64,000 nt of DNA from Flavobacterium circumlabens. Lineage in GTDB: Bacteria; Bacteroidota; Bacteroidia; Flavobacteriales; Flavobacteriaceae. Positions 31,802 through 39,746 of the stretch are shown here, in pieces. The notes below the pieces were generated by a model that worked only from the letters and a program-made list of their open reading frames with translations, was not told the DNA's origin and ran no database searches. Made by a program: the position numbers and the translations under genes. Each line of letters starts with the position of its first letter. The stretch's first letter is position 1. The DNA lies in the NCBI RefSeq assembly GCF_004345565.1, contig NZ_SLWA01000002.1, positions 682,001-746,000 on the forward strand, read 5' to 3'.

Positions 31802-32731
31802 TTATTGTTTTATAAATTTGATAAATTCCTGATTGAATTTGTCTTTTTCTTCAATAAAAGAAGCGTGACCGCTTTTATCAAAAGGAACCAATTGCGAACC
31901 TGCAATGGCTTTGTTCATTTGTTCTGCCAGGGCAAAAGACACAATTTTGTCTTCTTTTGCATGAAGGATCAGCGTTGGAATTTTAATTTTTGGAAGATCA
32001 CCTCTCAAATCCTCATCTCTTAAAGCAATTAAAGCCTGTTCCATCGCATAAGCAGAAGACTGCATTTCGATTCCGCCTAACCATGCGCCAATTCCCGGAG
32101 ACAGGGAAGTAGCCGATAAAGTAAATCTTTCGCCAACGGCAGCCAGTAAAGCAGGTCTGTCTGAATTGTTTAATTCAACCCATTGCGTAATATCTTCTTT
32201 TGTAAAAAACGGATAAGGATAATCCGGTTTTTTAGTATGACAAGGTGCTGCAGCGGAGAATAAAGCCAATTTGCCCACATGAGCACTATTGTATTTGGCT
32301 ACATAATGCAACGCAATTGCTCCACCCATCGAATGTCCGCCCAAAGTAGCGTCTTTAATATCCAGTTTGTCTAAAACTACTTTAATATCTGCTGCAAACT
32401 GATCGTAATTGTATTTTCCGTATGGTTTATCCGATTGTCCAAAACCCCTCAGGGTGATTCCGATTACGCGGTAACCAGCTTTCACAAGTGCATGATATTG
32501 GTATTCCCAACTGGCATCGCTCAACGGATAACCGTGTATTAAAACGACAGGTTTTCCTTCTCCAAGATCGGTAACGTGAAGTTTTACATTTGGCGCAACT
32601 TCAATATATTCGGCTCTTGTTTCGGTTTGTTTTTCTGAGGTGTCAGTTGTTGCTTCCGCTGTTTTCGTTTCGTTGTTGCAAGCGGTAAAAATGGTCGTGA
32701 GCAGGATTACTGCACAGATACTATATTTCAT
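31802..32731 (-). CDS. Alpha/beta hydrolase lipoprotein
   Basis: 309 residues. The signal MKYSICAVILLTTIFTACNN has a lipobox with Cys18. The mature part is a canonical alpha/beta hydrolase: VLIHGYPLSDASW (oxyanion HG), nucleophile Ser in GGHSMGGAIAL, acid in ILHAKEDKIVS and the His in SGHASFIEE. It resembles non-heme chloroperoxidase/epoxide-hydrolase-like enzymes and is an envelope-anchored counterpart of the cytoplasmic protein at 32850-33668. The substrate is unknown. Confidence 0.88.
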   Translation of the reverse strand: MKYSICAVILLTTIFTACNNETKTAEATTDTSEKQTETRAEYIEVAPNVKLHVTDLGEGKPVVLIHGYPLSDASWEYQYHALVKAGYRVIGITLRGFGQSDKPYGKYNYDQFAADIKVVLDKLDIKDATLGGHSMGGAIALHYVAKYNSAHVGKLALFSAAAPCHTKKPDYPYPFFTKEDITQWVELNNSDRPALLAAVGERFTLSATSLSPGIGAWLGGIEMQSSAYAMEQALIALRDEDLRGDLPKIKIPTLILHAKEDKIVSFALAEQMNKAIAGSQLVPFDKSGHASFIEEKDKFNQEFIKFIKQ

Positions 32732-32849
32732 CTTTATTGTTTTTTAGTTGGTAAGGAAGAATCTGAGCAAAAATGCCCGGGGATTATTTTTTTTAAACTG
32801 TCTGCAAAAGCGAACCTTTACAGACAGTTTTTGTAACTGTAAGGTCTGC

Positions 32850-33668
32850 TTATGCTTTAATAAAAGCCAGAATATCATTATTGATGGTTTCAGCCTCTGT
32901 AGTTGGCATACCATGAGGAAATCCGGGATAAGAAATTAATTTTCCGTTTTTCAAAAGTTTTGCTGCTCTCGGTGCCTGATTAAAAGGTACAATCTGATCG
33001 TCTTCTCCGTGTAATACAAGAACCGGAATGTCTAAATTCTTAAGATCTTCTGTGAAATCGGATTCAGAGAAAGCTTTTATTCCTTCATAATGTGCCAATA
33101 CGGAACCCATCATTCCCTGACGCCACCAATTGTGTCTGATTCCTTCCTGAACTGGTTTTCCTTCGCGGTTCCATCCGTAAAACGGAATCGGGAAATCATA
33201 AAAATATTGTGCTCTGGTAAATCCTGTACCTTGTCTTATTTCATCAAAAATAGCTAATGGTACCCCTTCAGGATTAGTTTCATTTTGAATCATTATTGGT
33301 GTTACGGCACTAATTATAATTGCTTTTGCAACACGTGCTTTTCCGTATTTTGCAGCATATCGTACCACTTCACCGCCACCAGTGGAGTGCCCTACGTGAA
33401 TAGCATTTTTTAAATCTAATGCAGCTGTAAGTTCGGCTATGTCTGATGCATAGGTTTCCATATTATTTCCTTCAGAAGTTTGACCGGAGCGTCCGTGCCC
33501 GCGGCGATCATGTGCAATAACTCTGTAGCCTTGTTTTAAGAAAAACATCATTTGTGCATCCCAGTCATCACTGGATAATGGCCATCCGTGGTGAAAAACA
33601 ATTGGTTGTCCTGTTCCCCAGTCTTTGTAAAAAATTTCCGTTCCGTCTTGTGTTTTAAATGTGCTCAT
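32850..33668 (-). CDS. Non-heme chloroperoxidase-like alpha/beta hydrolase
   Basis: 272 residues, the length of the bacterial non-heme chloroperoxidase/arylesterase family. HHGWPLSSDDWDAQ is the oxyanion loop, the nucleophile is Ser95 in HVGHSTGGGEV, the acid Asp224 is in HGEDDQIVP, and His252 is in FPHGMP. Such enzymes are serine hydrolases; perhydrolase activity with acetate and peroxide is reported for the family. The gene is the first of the minus-strand hydrolase block, and its promoter at 33772-33817 shares an 18-19 bp motif with that of the ring-cleaving dioxygenase. Confidence 0.9.
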   Translation of the reverse strand: MSTFKTQDGTEIFYKDWGTGQPIVFHHGWPLSSDDWDAQMMFFLKQGYRVIAHDRRGHGRSGQTSEGNNMETYASDIAELTAALDLKNAIHVGHSTGGGEVVRYAAKYGKARVAKAIIISAVTPIMIQNETNPEGVPLAIFDEIRQGTGFTRAQYFYDFPIPFYGWNREGKPVQEGIRHNWWRQGMMGSVLAHYEGIKAFSESDFTEDLKNLDIPVLVLHGEDDQIVPFNQAPRAAKLLKNGKLISYPGFPHGMPTTEAETINNDILAFIKA

Positions 33669-33771
33669 TTTTTTATGGTTTTAGATTATTAAATTTTAGA
33701 AATAATGATTAAAATTAGTTGGGTGATTAAATTCTGATTTTGATTGAATGGTTGTTGTTATTTTTCTTTTA

Positions 33772-33817
33772 CAAACTTACAGCAGCTGCAAGAGTCCGTC
33801 GATTAACCTAGATTAAG
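33772..33817 (-). promoter_or_regulatory. Promoter with the shared upstream motif for the chloroperoxidase gene
   Basis: On the minus strand the motif CTTAATCTAGGTTAATCGA (complement of 33799-33817) is followed by 19 nt and then TAAGTTTG (complement of 33772-33779). Motif, 19-nt spacing, -7 box and the downstream TAAAAGAAAA stretch are the same as at 17030-17075, though the intervening spacers share almost no sequence. Confidence 0.75.
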
Positions 33818-33996
33818 AAAAAAATAATGACTGGATTTGGAGAGAAAGAGAATTTCCCTGTTTCCTTTTTAAGGGCTGTTTTTCATGTTGTACATTTTTT
33901 AATTTATGATAGATGCAGAACAATAGCCAAATAATATGCCCTAACTCCAAAAGCTAATGAAGTCAGGGTTTTATGTTTTTTGACAGTGATTTTAGA
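33818..33996. other. Intergenic region without gene
   Basis: Between the promoter motif and palindromic site 3 I see nothing beyond AT-rich sequence. No ORF with family features, and no clear hairpin. Confidence 0.4.
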
Positions 33997-34012
33997 TTAC
34001 GATATATCGTAA
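33997..34012. promoter_or_regulatory. Palindromic operator, site 3 (TTACGATATATCGTAA)
   Basis: A perfect 16-bp palindrome containing the same 14-bp core as site 1 (17188-17201). It lies between the chloroperoxidase gene and cspA, about 330 bp upstream of the former and 258 bp upstream of the latter. Confidence 0.65.
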
Positions 34013-34242
34013 ATTTATAGAAGCGAAAGATGAAATTTTATGTTTATTCTTTTGAAAAGCCATTGAGGTTCTCCCGAATTGCAGAAATTAAAAGACGTTA
34101 ACCCAGTATTCTTTAGGTAAAAAATGGATTTTTTAATGCCAATTAAAAAAATAAAATTGCTGCTGCGTGCCCTGCAGAAGCCTGTTGAATAAAAAAAATA
34201 AAATAAAAATCTCAAATTCAGCTAGTTCTCATTTAAAAGTAT

Positions 34243-34250
34243 TACATTTG
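34243..34250 (+). promoter_or_regulatory. -7 box TACATTTG of the cold-shock gene
   Basis: TACATTTG, 19 nt upstream of the ATG, fits TAnnTTTG. No clear -33 TTG was found at the normal distance. The 5' leader would be very short. Confidence 0.55.
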
Positions 34251-34269
34251 GCTAATTAAATATATTAAA

Positions 34270-34461
34270 ATGCAAGAAGGTACAGTAAAATTCTTCAATG
34301 AAGAAAAAGGTTTTGGATTTATAACTCCTAACGATGGAGGAAACGAAATTTTTGTTCATGTTTCAGGTTTATCAGAAAACATTCGTGAAAACGACCAAGT
34401 AAGATTTGACGTGGAAGAAGGCCGTAAAGGTCCAAACGCAGTAAACGTAGTCATAGCATAA
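34270..34461 (+). CDS. Cold-shock protein (CspA family)
   Basis: 63 residues, one cold-shock (OB-fold) domain. The RNP-1 motif is KGFGFIT and RNP-2 is IFVHVS, both intact. KFFNEEKGFGFITPNDGG and ENDQVRFDVEEGRKGPNAVN complete the domain. These proteins bind single-stranded RNA or DNA and act as RNA chaperones. A promoter box and a strong terminator flank it, so it is a single-gene unit. Cold induction cannot be judged from sequence, and its 5' leader is short. Confidence 0.96.
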   Translation: MQEGTVKFFNEEKGFGFITPNDGGNEIFVHVSGLSENIRENDQVRFDVEEGRKGPNAVNVVIA

Positions 34462-34485
34462 TTATACTATAACAGTGAGCTTATA

Positions 34486-34511
34486 AAGGCACCCGCTAAA
34501 ACGGGTGCCTT
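34486..34511 (+). terminator. Intrinsic terminator of the cold-shock gene
   Basis: Stem AAGGCACCCG (34486-34495), 6-nt loop and its complement CGGGTGCCTT (34502-34511), followed by a T run. It lies 24 bp after the stop codon. Confidence 0.9.
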
Positions 34512-34594
34512 TTTTATTTATTTATGTTGTGGTTTCGTTGCCGTTTGAAATAACTCCAAAGACTTCTAATTCGAACATTGACTTATGCTCTTTA

Positions 34595-35221
34595 CTAAGT
34601 TGTCAATGTTACATATTGTGTTAAAAACCGTGTGTTTTCGGCTTCACTTACTAAGAAATGAGCCACGGCTGCTCTTGAAATTTTACCCACTTTCATCCCT
34701 TTTTTAAGTTGAGGCAATACCTGGTAAGATTGGGTTAATGGACCGTTTGTCAGTATTCCCGGCCTAATTATTTCCCAATTGACAGTACTGTTTACAATCA
34801 GCTCTTCCATCAACGTTTTATTGCTGTATTGTTCTTTCAGAAAAAGCCTAATGACCGTTCGCATAAAAAAGCTCAGATAATTTTTGCTTTCTCCTGATCC
34901 AAAACCTGTAATTATGAGTACCGGGGATAAGAAATTTAATTCTGCTGTCGCCGTTATAAGTGCCTTTGCAATATCTGAAAATAAGGTAGTCGCTTTTTTA
35001 TTTTTAGTACCAACGGTGATCAGTACAGCATCTGAATCTTTTAGCGCTTGTTTTAAATCTGCTGTAATAGTGGCACTTCCGTTTATTTTGGTCAGTAAAT
35101 GATGATCCGGAATTGCCGAAGTATCTGTTGAGAGTGCCGTTACTGTATGCCCTCTTTCTAATGCCTGAATTACAGTTTGCAACCCAATACCTGCACCGGC
35201 TCCTATGACTGTTATTTTCAT
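34595..35221 (-). CDS. NAD(P)-binding SDR/NmrA-like reductase
   Basis: 208 residues. ITVIGAGAGIGLQTVIQALE is the Rossmann dinucleotide loop; ATLFSDIAKALITATAELNF and the segment IIRPGILTNGPLTQSY are those of NAD(P)H-binding atypical SDRs (biliverdin-reductase-B/NmrA-like). The catalytic Tyr-Lys pair of classical SDRs is not present, which is usual for this type. Substrate unknown. It lies one base after the stop of the inositol monophosphatase-like gene, so the two are cotranscribed. Confidence 0.82.
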   Translation of the reverse strand: MKITVIGAGAGIGLQTVIQALERGHTVTALSTDTSAIPDHHLLTKINGSATITADLKQALKDSDAVLITVGTKNKKATTLFSDIAKALITATAELNFLSPVLIITGFGSGESKNYLSFFMRTVIRLFLKEQYSNKTLMEELIVNSTVNWEIIRPGILTNGPLTQSYQVLPQLKKGMKVGKISRAAVAHFLVSEAENTRFLTQYVTLTT

Positions 35222-35222
35222 T

Positions 35223-36032
35223 TTATGATTTTTTGGAGGTTAATTGTATGAATTGCTGAGCTGTTTCTTTTTTGGCTACTAACAGACTCTCACTTCCCCA
35301 TTTCCAGGGTGTTCCATCGGTTGTTAAAATTACTGCGCCGGCTTCTCTGGCAATGAGTATGCCTGCAATCCAGTTGTAAGTATCGAGATCTTCCTGAATA
35401 AAAAAATCAATTCTGCCTGCACCAATATAAGCCAATTGCAAACCATGCGGACCATAATTTCTGACAATACCAAAATTTTGAATTAAGCTCGTTACCGTAG
35501 AACCTGTTTTTTGGGATAAACCATTATGTGATTTATCCTGATGTCCATATTCAAAAACGGATAACATCACTGCAAAATCGGTTTTTCGGCTTAGTTGCAA
35601 TGGTGCGTCATTCATAAAGGCACCTTCGCCGTCTTTAGCCCAAAAAATCTCATTGGCCAGTGGGTCAAAAATCACCGAAAAATGAGGTTGACCATGGCGG
35701 ACGAGCACCAGATTTATGGTCCATCCTGCCATGTGCTGCAGATATTGTATAGCTCCGTCCATGGCATCGCAAAGCCAATATTCGGCATGCGGGGCGGGAT
35801 TTCTTTGCGCTTCGGTATCAAACTCATCCCCAATATGCCAGGGTGTATTTGGAAATTCAACCGATAAATCTTCTTTTAAGCAAGTCAGACACAAGGTATC
35901 TATGTTTTCCAATTCTGCTACAAGTTCGTCCATAGTTTGTGGTATGGTATTTTGCTTATAGTCTTTTAAAAAGAGGTTTCCGGCTTTTTTTACTGCTTCG
36001 AGTACGATTGGGATATTAATTTCGTGTTGCAT
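35223..36032 (-). CDS. Inositol-monophosphatase-family protein with altered motifs
   Basis: 269 residues, the IMPase fold. The metal-binding motif that is normally WxxDPxDGTxNF is here WLCDAMDGAIQYLQ: both Asp remain, but Pro and Thr are changed to Ala. The upstream Glu motif is GDEF in place of GEE. The C-terminal block NWIAGILIAREAGAVILTTDGTPW (usually WDxAAGxLIxxEAGG) also has Asp replaced by Asn. The changes suggest either a different phosphate ester substrate or reduced activity. It is the first gene of a two-gene operon with the NmrA-like reductase. Confidence 0.78.
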   Translation of the reverse strand: MQHEINIPIVLEAVKKAGNLFLKDYKQNTIPQTMDELVAELENIDTLCLTCLKEDLSVEFPNTPWHIGDEFDTEAQRNPAPHAEYWLCDAMDGAIQYLQHMAGWTINLVLVRHGQPHFSVIFDPLANEIFWAKDGEGAFMNDAPLQLSRKTDFAVMLSVFEYGHQDKSHNGLSQKTGSTVTSLIQNFGIVRNYGPHGLQLAYIGAGRIDFFIQEDLDTYNWIAGILIAREAGAVILTTDGTPWKWGSESLLVAKKETAQQFIQLTSKKS

Positions 36033-36110
36033 GATAATTGTTTTTAATTATAATGCAAAGCTAGAACAGAGGAGAAACTTAAAATAGAACGAATGGCTGG
36101 AAGGATAGTC

Positions 36111-36983
36111 CTAATCACGGAATTGTTTCCGAAATTCAAGAGGAGTCATGTTTGTCAGCTTTTTGAAAAGTTTTCCAAAGTAAACCGGTTCGTCATATCC
36201 CACTTCGTGGGCAATTTCTTTTACGCTGTTATCGGTAAAGTATAAAAGTCTTTTGGCCTCCAGAATTGAAGTTTCCTGAATATGAATGGATATCGGATTT
36301 CCGGTTAATGCTTTTACGGTATCGTTTAAATGAGCAGCTGAAATGGCTAATGCAGCCGCATATTGTGCAGGTTGTTTCCAGGTTTTGAAATGCTGTTTCA
36401 GCAATTGGCCAAAGGTGTCTTTAAGAATAATCCCCCGACTTGTTTTCTGATTTTGACTGGATGAACCGGTCATAATTTCTCCAATGATCAGGTTCAGGAG
36501 GCCATTTAATAAGCTGTGACTGGCTTTATGAACAAATTTATTGGTGTTTTCTGATTGTAATTTTTCTATCAAAGCCATTAAAGTTGTGGCCTGATGAAAT
36601 AGATTTGCAGTGGGCTCTAAGGGAAGTGGAGCATTCATTTTGTTTTCCATTAGCTGAAGAAGTTCTTTATCTACCAGTGAAGGGTCAAAATTAATAATCC
36701 ATCCTTTTGGAGAATCCACTTCAATGATGTAATGCACTTGTTCGGGAAAGACACAAATTAAAGCCGGGGCATTAAACTCAACATTTTCAAAATCAATATT
36801 CAGCTTAAAGCTTCCCTCAGTAGCCAGCATCAACTGACAATGATTGTCCCGGTGTGGTTTAGAAATATCGTGTTCCTCACTGTTGTTGCCCTTCATATTA
36901 CGAATAAAAACGCCTGCCTTTGCATTAGGCGTCAGTGGGAATTGTTCGATATGCTGGTTTTTGTTTTTCAAGTTCTGGAACAC
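36111..36983 (-). CDS. AraC family transcriptional regulator, start codon unresolved
   Basis: About 290 residues if it begins at the GTG at 36983. The frame is open up to a stop at 37104, but it holds no ATG ahead of the conserved N-terminus. The only earlier candidates are TTG (37082), which lies inside the -7 box, and the GTG. The N-terminal part is a cupin-like sensory domain (DNHCQLMLATEGSFKLNIDF, then APALICVFPEQVHYIIEV). The last ~95 residues hold two helix-turn-helix motifs typical of AraC (AAALAISAAHLNDTVKALTG and IAHEVGYDEPVYFGKLFKKL, then MTPLEFRKQF). A run of nine A followed by G and seven A just upstream could also mark a frameshift. It is divergent from the beta-helix gene at 37266. 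Confidence 0.8.
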   Translation of the reverse strand: MFQNLKNKNQHIEQFPLTPNAKAGVFIRNMKGNNSEEHDISKPHRDNHCQLMLATEGSFKLNIDFENVEFNAPALICVFPEQVHYIIEVDSPKGWIINFDPSLVDKELLQLMENKMNAPLPLEPTANLFHQATTLMALIEKLQSENTNKFVHKASHSLLNGLLNLIIGEIMTGSSSQNQKTSRGIILKDTFGQLLKQHFKTWKQPAQYAAALAISAAHLNDTVKALTGNPISIHIQETSILEAKRLLYFTDNSVKEIAHEVGYDEPVYFGKLFKKLTNMTPLEFRKQFRD

Positions 36984-37079
36984 AATTTTATTTTTAAGCC
37001 TTGTGTCAATGATTTCTTTTCCGTTTTCGGCTACTGTATTTTTTTCTTTTTTTTTAGTTCCTAACGATCTAATTTTCTG

Positions 37080-37087
37080 CAAATCTA
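37080..37087 (-). promoter_or_regulatory. -7 box TAGATTTG for the AraC gene
   Basis: The minus-strand TAGATTTG (complement of 37080-37087) fits the consensus. Transcription would begin about 37070, which rules out the TTG at 37082 as the start codon if this promoter is used. Confidence 0.45.
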
Positions 37088-37226
37088 ACCAATATGTTAT
37101 TATTTAACCTAATAAATAGCAACAGGTTGTAATGATGAAGGAAGCAATAGATAACACAGCTGTTATTTTGAATATTTGGGAGGCTATTAAATAAAAATAA
37201 CAGCTCGTATTTTGGTCTTTAATTAA

Positions 37227-37234
37227 TACATTTG
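37227..37234 (+). promoter_or_regulatory. -7 box TACATTTG for the beta-helix gene
   Basis: TACATTTG followed by GGCTTAC, 31 nt upstream of the ATG at 37266. It matches TAnnTTTG and shares TACATTTGGCT with the cspA promoter. A -33 element at the right spacing is not clear. Confidence 0.5.
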
Positions 37235-37265
37235 GCTTACCAAATCTCTAACAGAACGTCAAACC

Positions 37266-38963
37266 ATGATCAGAAAAAAAATAATTTTAATCCTTTGCAT
37301 TTTGTCGAATTTTTGTTTCGCACAAACCAATTATTATGTTGACATAACAGGTAATAATGCGAATTCGGGTTCTCTTTCTTCACCTTGGAAAACAATACAA
37401 TACGGTTTAAATCAATTGCCTGCCAATGGTATTTTAAACGTTTTTCCAGGAACTTACTCAGAGAAAATTACAATTCCGAACAATAATATTACCCTTAAAA
37501 ATTACTCGGCAGTACTGCCGGTTATTGATGCAGGCGGGATAACCTCTCAAAATGCTATTCTTGCTGTCAACAATAAAAGTAATGTAACTATTGAAGGGAT
37601 TGAGCTGCAAAATAATATTCAAAATGATGCTCAGGGAATTCTAATTGAAGGAAGCGGAACAAATATTACCGTTAAAAACTGTAAAATACACGATATTCAT
37701 TTTTCAGCGAATCCCAATGCAGCTGTAAATGAAACCGTCAATGCGCAGGGAATTATAGTATTTGGTACCAACGCCACGACAGCAATCACAAATTTAAAAA
37801 TACAGAATAATGAATTGTATAATTGCCGATTAGGGTACAGCGAAGGAATCGCCGTTAATGGAAACGTAAACGGATTTGAAGTCACTGGTAATAACGTCCA
37901 CAATCTAACCAATATTGGTATCGATATCATTGGTCACGAAGGAACCTGCCCCAATCCGGCAAACGATCAGGCACGAAATGGATTGGTTAAAAACAATACG
38001 GCGCATCATTGTACTGCTGCCTATTCAACATCCGGGGGAATTTATATTGACGGGGGAAAGAACATCACTGTTGAAAACAATACCTCGTATCATAATGGCT
38101 ACGGAATCGAGGTGGGATGCGAAAAAATCGGTCAGACTACAGATGGAATTATCATTAGAAATAATGTTTTTTACGATAATGAGATTTGTGCCCTAGCCAT
38201 GGGAGGATTTGCTTATCCGTCAGGTTCCGGAAAAGTAATCAACTCGTCTTTTAGAAACAACACCTGCCTGATGAATGATTACAGCGGTTCGGGAAACGGA
38301 GAATTATACCTTTCTTATAGTGAAAACAGTACGATTGAAAACAATATTTTCTATACAAGTACCCAAAATATTCTGGCCTATGCAGAACTGACACAGCCGG
38401 GCTTAAAATTTAATTATAACAACTTTTTTTGCCAGGCGGGTACGGCCAGTCTAACAACAGACTGGAACGGCAACGAGTATGCAGGATATGCCGCTATTGT
38501 AACGGGAACGGCAACCAACACGAATTCGATATTTGCCAATCCGCAACTGACGACTGCCAGTGGTACAAATCCTGATTTTCATCTTCTGACCAGTTCTCCA
38601 GCCAAAAATGCCGGAAATCCCGCTTATGTTCCTGCAAATACGGAAACGGATTATTATAACCAATTAAGAATTGAAGGAGGAATAATTGACTGTGGAGCAG
38701 ATGAATTTGGGAGTGCTAATCTGGGAATTGATGAAATGGAAATATCTAAATTCAGTATTTATCCCAATCCGGCCACTAATTTCATTACTATTGATTCTGA
38801 AATACCAGTCGAAAAATACCAGATATTTAATGGCAGTGGACAAAAGCTGATGGAAGGATCTGAAAGGAATAAAATCAATATTTCAGAACTGGGCGCAGGG
38901 ATGTACTTTATAAAGTTTCAAATTGAAAATAAAAATTACGTATCCAAAATAATAAAACGATAA
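37266..38963 (+). CDS. Secreted right-handed beta-helix protein with T9SS sorting domain
   Basis: 565 residues. The signal peptide (KIILILCILSNFCFAQ) is followed by a DUF1565-like entry (YYVDITGNNANSGSLSSPWK) that leads into a long right-handed parallel beta-helix. Its repeats have Asn/Ile ladders (VTIEGIELQNNI, VEVENNTSYHNGYGIEV-type coils). The last ~70 residues (SIYPNPATNFITID..., ending YVSKIIKR) are a type A T9SS C-terminal domain, so the protein is exported by T9SS and probably cell-surface attached or released. Such beta-helices are usually polysaccharide lyases or epimerases, but I see no clear catalytic motif. A divergent AraC regulator lies next to it. Confidence 0.85.
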   Translation: MIRKKIILILCILSNFCFAQTNYYVDITGNNANSGSLSSPWKTIQYGLNQLPANGILNVFPGTYSEKITIPNNNITLKNYSAVLPVIDAGGITSQNAILAVNNKSNVTIEGIELQNNIQNDAQGILIEGSGTNITVKNCKIHDIHFSANPNAAVNETVNAQGIIVFGTNATTAITNLKIQNNELYNCRLGYSEGIAVNGNVNGFEVTGNNVHNLTNIGIDIIGHEGTCPNPANDQARNGLVKNNTAHHCTAAYSTSGGIYIDGGKNITVENNTSYHNGYGIEVGCEKIGQTTDGIIIRNNVFYDNEICALAMGGFAYPSGSGKVINSSFRNNTCLMNDYSGSGNGELYLSYSENSTIENNIFYTSTQNILAYAELTQPGLKFNYNNFFCQAGTASLTTDWNGNEYAGYAAIVTGTATNTNSIFANPQLTTASGTNPDFHLLTSSPAKNAGNPAYVPANTETDYYNQLRIEGGIIDCGADEFGSANLGIDEMEISKFSIYPNPATNFITIDSEIPVEKYQIFNGSGQKLMEGSERNKINISELGAGMYFIKFQIENKNYVSKIIKR

Positions 38964-38999
38964 ATTTCACCAGCATTCAATCATAAATAAAAGGGGAAT

Positions 39000-39029
39000 T
39001 TTGATGCCATTATAAATCTTCTATCTTTG
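39000..39029 (+). promoter_or_regulatory. Full promoter (TTTG-N18-TATCTTTG) of the second Crp-like gene
   Basis: TTTG (39000-39003) and TATCTTTG (39022-39029) are separated by 18 nt, matching the consensus closely. It lies 18 bp upstream of the start codon at 39048. Confidence 0.75.
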
Positions 39030-39047
39030 AGAAGGTGAAAATAAATT

Positions 39048-39617
39048 ATGGAAAAGCTAAGAAAACATATTGAAGAGATCATACCCATTAGTGATGAAGA
39101 GTTTGAATCGATCAAACCATTTTTTACGATTCGAAAGGTATTAAAAAATCAATATCTCATTCAGCAAGGTGATGATGCCAAATATGAATACATCATTATG
39201 AGCGGTATTTTCAGGCTATTTTATCTTGACGAAGAGGGTAAAGAACACATCGTACAGTTTGCAACAGAAAATTGGTGGATGTCTGATTATATGGCCTACT
39301 TCAATCAGAAGCAGGCCAATATGTATGTGGTCTGTATGGAAGCAGGAGAGGTGTTATGCCTGACATTGGAAGGAAGGGAGAAACTCTCTGTAACGCTTCA
39401 TAAAATGGAACATTTTTTCAGGGTAAAACTCACCAAAGGATATATTGCGCTTCAGCAAAGGGTGATTTCTTTACTTTCCAATAATCCGCAGCAGCGCTAC
39501 AGAGAATTTGCGGATCTTTATCCCAATCTCATGCAAAAAATTCCCAAAAAATACATTGCGGAATATCTTGGAGTAAGCCGGGAAACCCTAAGCAGGCTGT
39601 ACTCCAGCCATAAATAA
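39048..39617 (+). CDS. Crp/Fnr family transcriptional regulator (second copy)
   Basis: 189 residues with the same arrangement as the regulator at 9378-9962. An N-terminal beta-roll (KNQYLIQQGDDAKYEYIIMS, then GKEHIVQFATENWWMSDYMA) is followed by a long helix and a C-terminal helix-turn-helix (KIPKKYIAEYLGVSRETLSR). It lacks the cAMP-binding pattern of CRP and the Fe-S Cys of FNR. It has a good promoter and its own terminator. It precedes the DJ-1-like, ABM and aldehyde dehydrogenase genes on the same strand, and may control them. Confidence 0.88.
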   Translation: MEKLRKHIEEIIPISDEEFESIKPFFTIRKVLKNQYLIQQGDDAKYEYIIMSGIFRLFYLDEEGKEHIVQFATENWWMSDYMAYFNQKQANMYVVCMEAGEVLCLTLEGREKLSVTLHKMEHFFRVKLTKGYIALQQRVISLLSNNPQQRYREFADLYPNLMQKIPKKYIAEYLGVSRETLSRLYSSHK

Positions 39618-39635
39618 CAGACCTTTTTAACGCTC

Positions 39636-39657
39636 AAGTGTGATTTTCATCACACTT
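39636..39657 (+). terminator. Intrinsic terminator of the second Crp-like gene
   Basis: An 8-bp stem AAGTGTGA (39636-39643) with complement TCACACTT (39650-39657), 6-nt loop, then TTTTT. It lies between the regulator and the DJ-1-like gene, so they are separate units. Confidence 0.75.
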
Positions 39658-39699
39658 TTTTTGTGACTTTCCTCCTCGTTCTGAGGAGGGGAACTGCTA

Positions 39700-39707
39700 T
39701 AAATTTG
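39700..39707 (+). promoter_or_regulatory. -7 box TAAATTTG of the DJ-1-like gene
   Basis: TAAATTTG fits TAnnTTTG and lies 39 nt upstream of the ATG at 39747. No obvious -33 TTTG at standard spacing. Confidence 0.5.
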
Positions 39708-39746
39708 CCTTATAAATAATTCATAACAACTTAAAAAATTATAGAA

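Noticed and set aside
34015..34215. 66-codon minus-strand ORF upstream of cspA
   Set aside because: Low-complexity aromatic-rich sequence with no RBS, lying antisense to the 5' region of cspA. A 23-codon plus-strand ORF at 34030-34101 was also considered, but nothing supports it.
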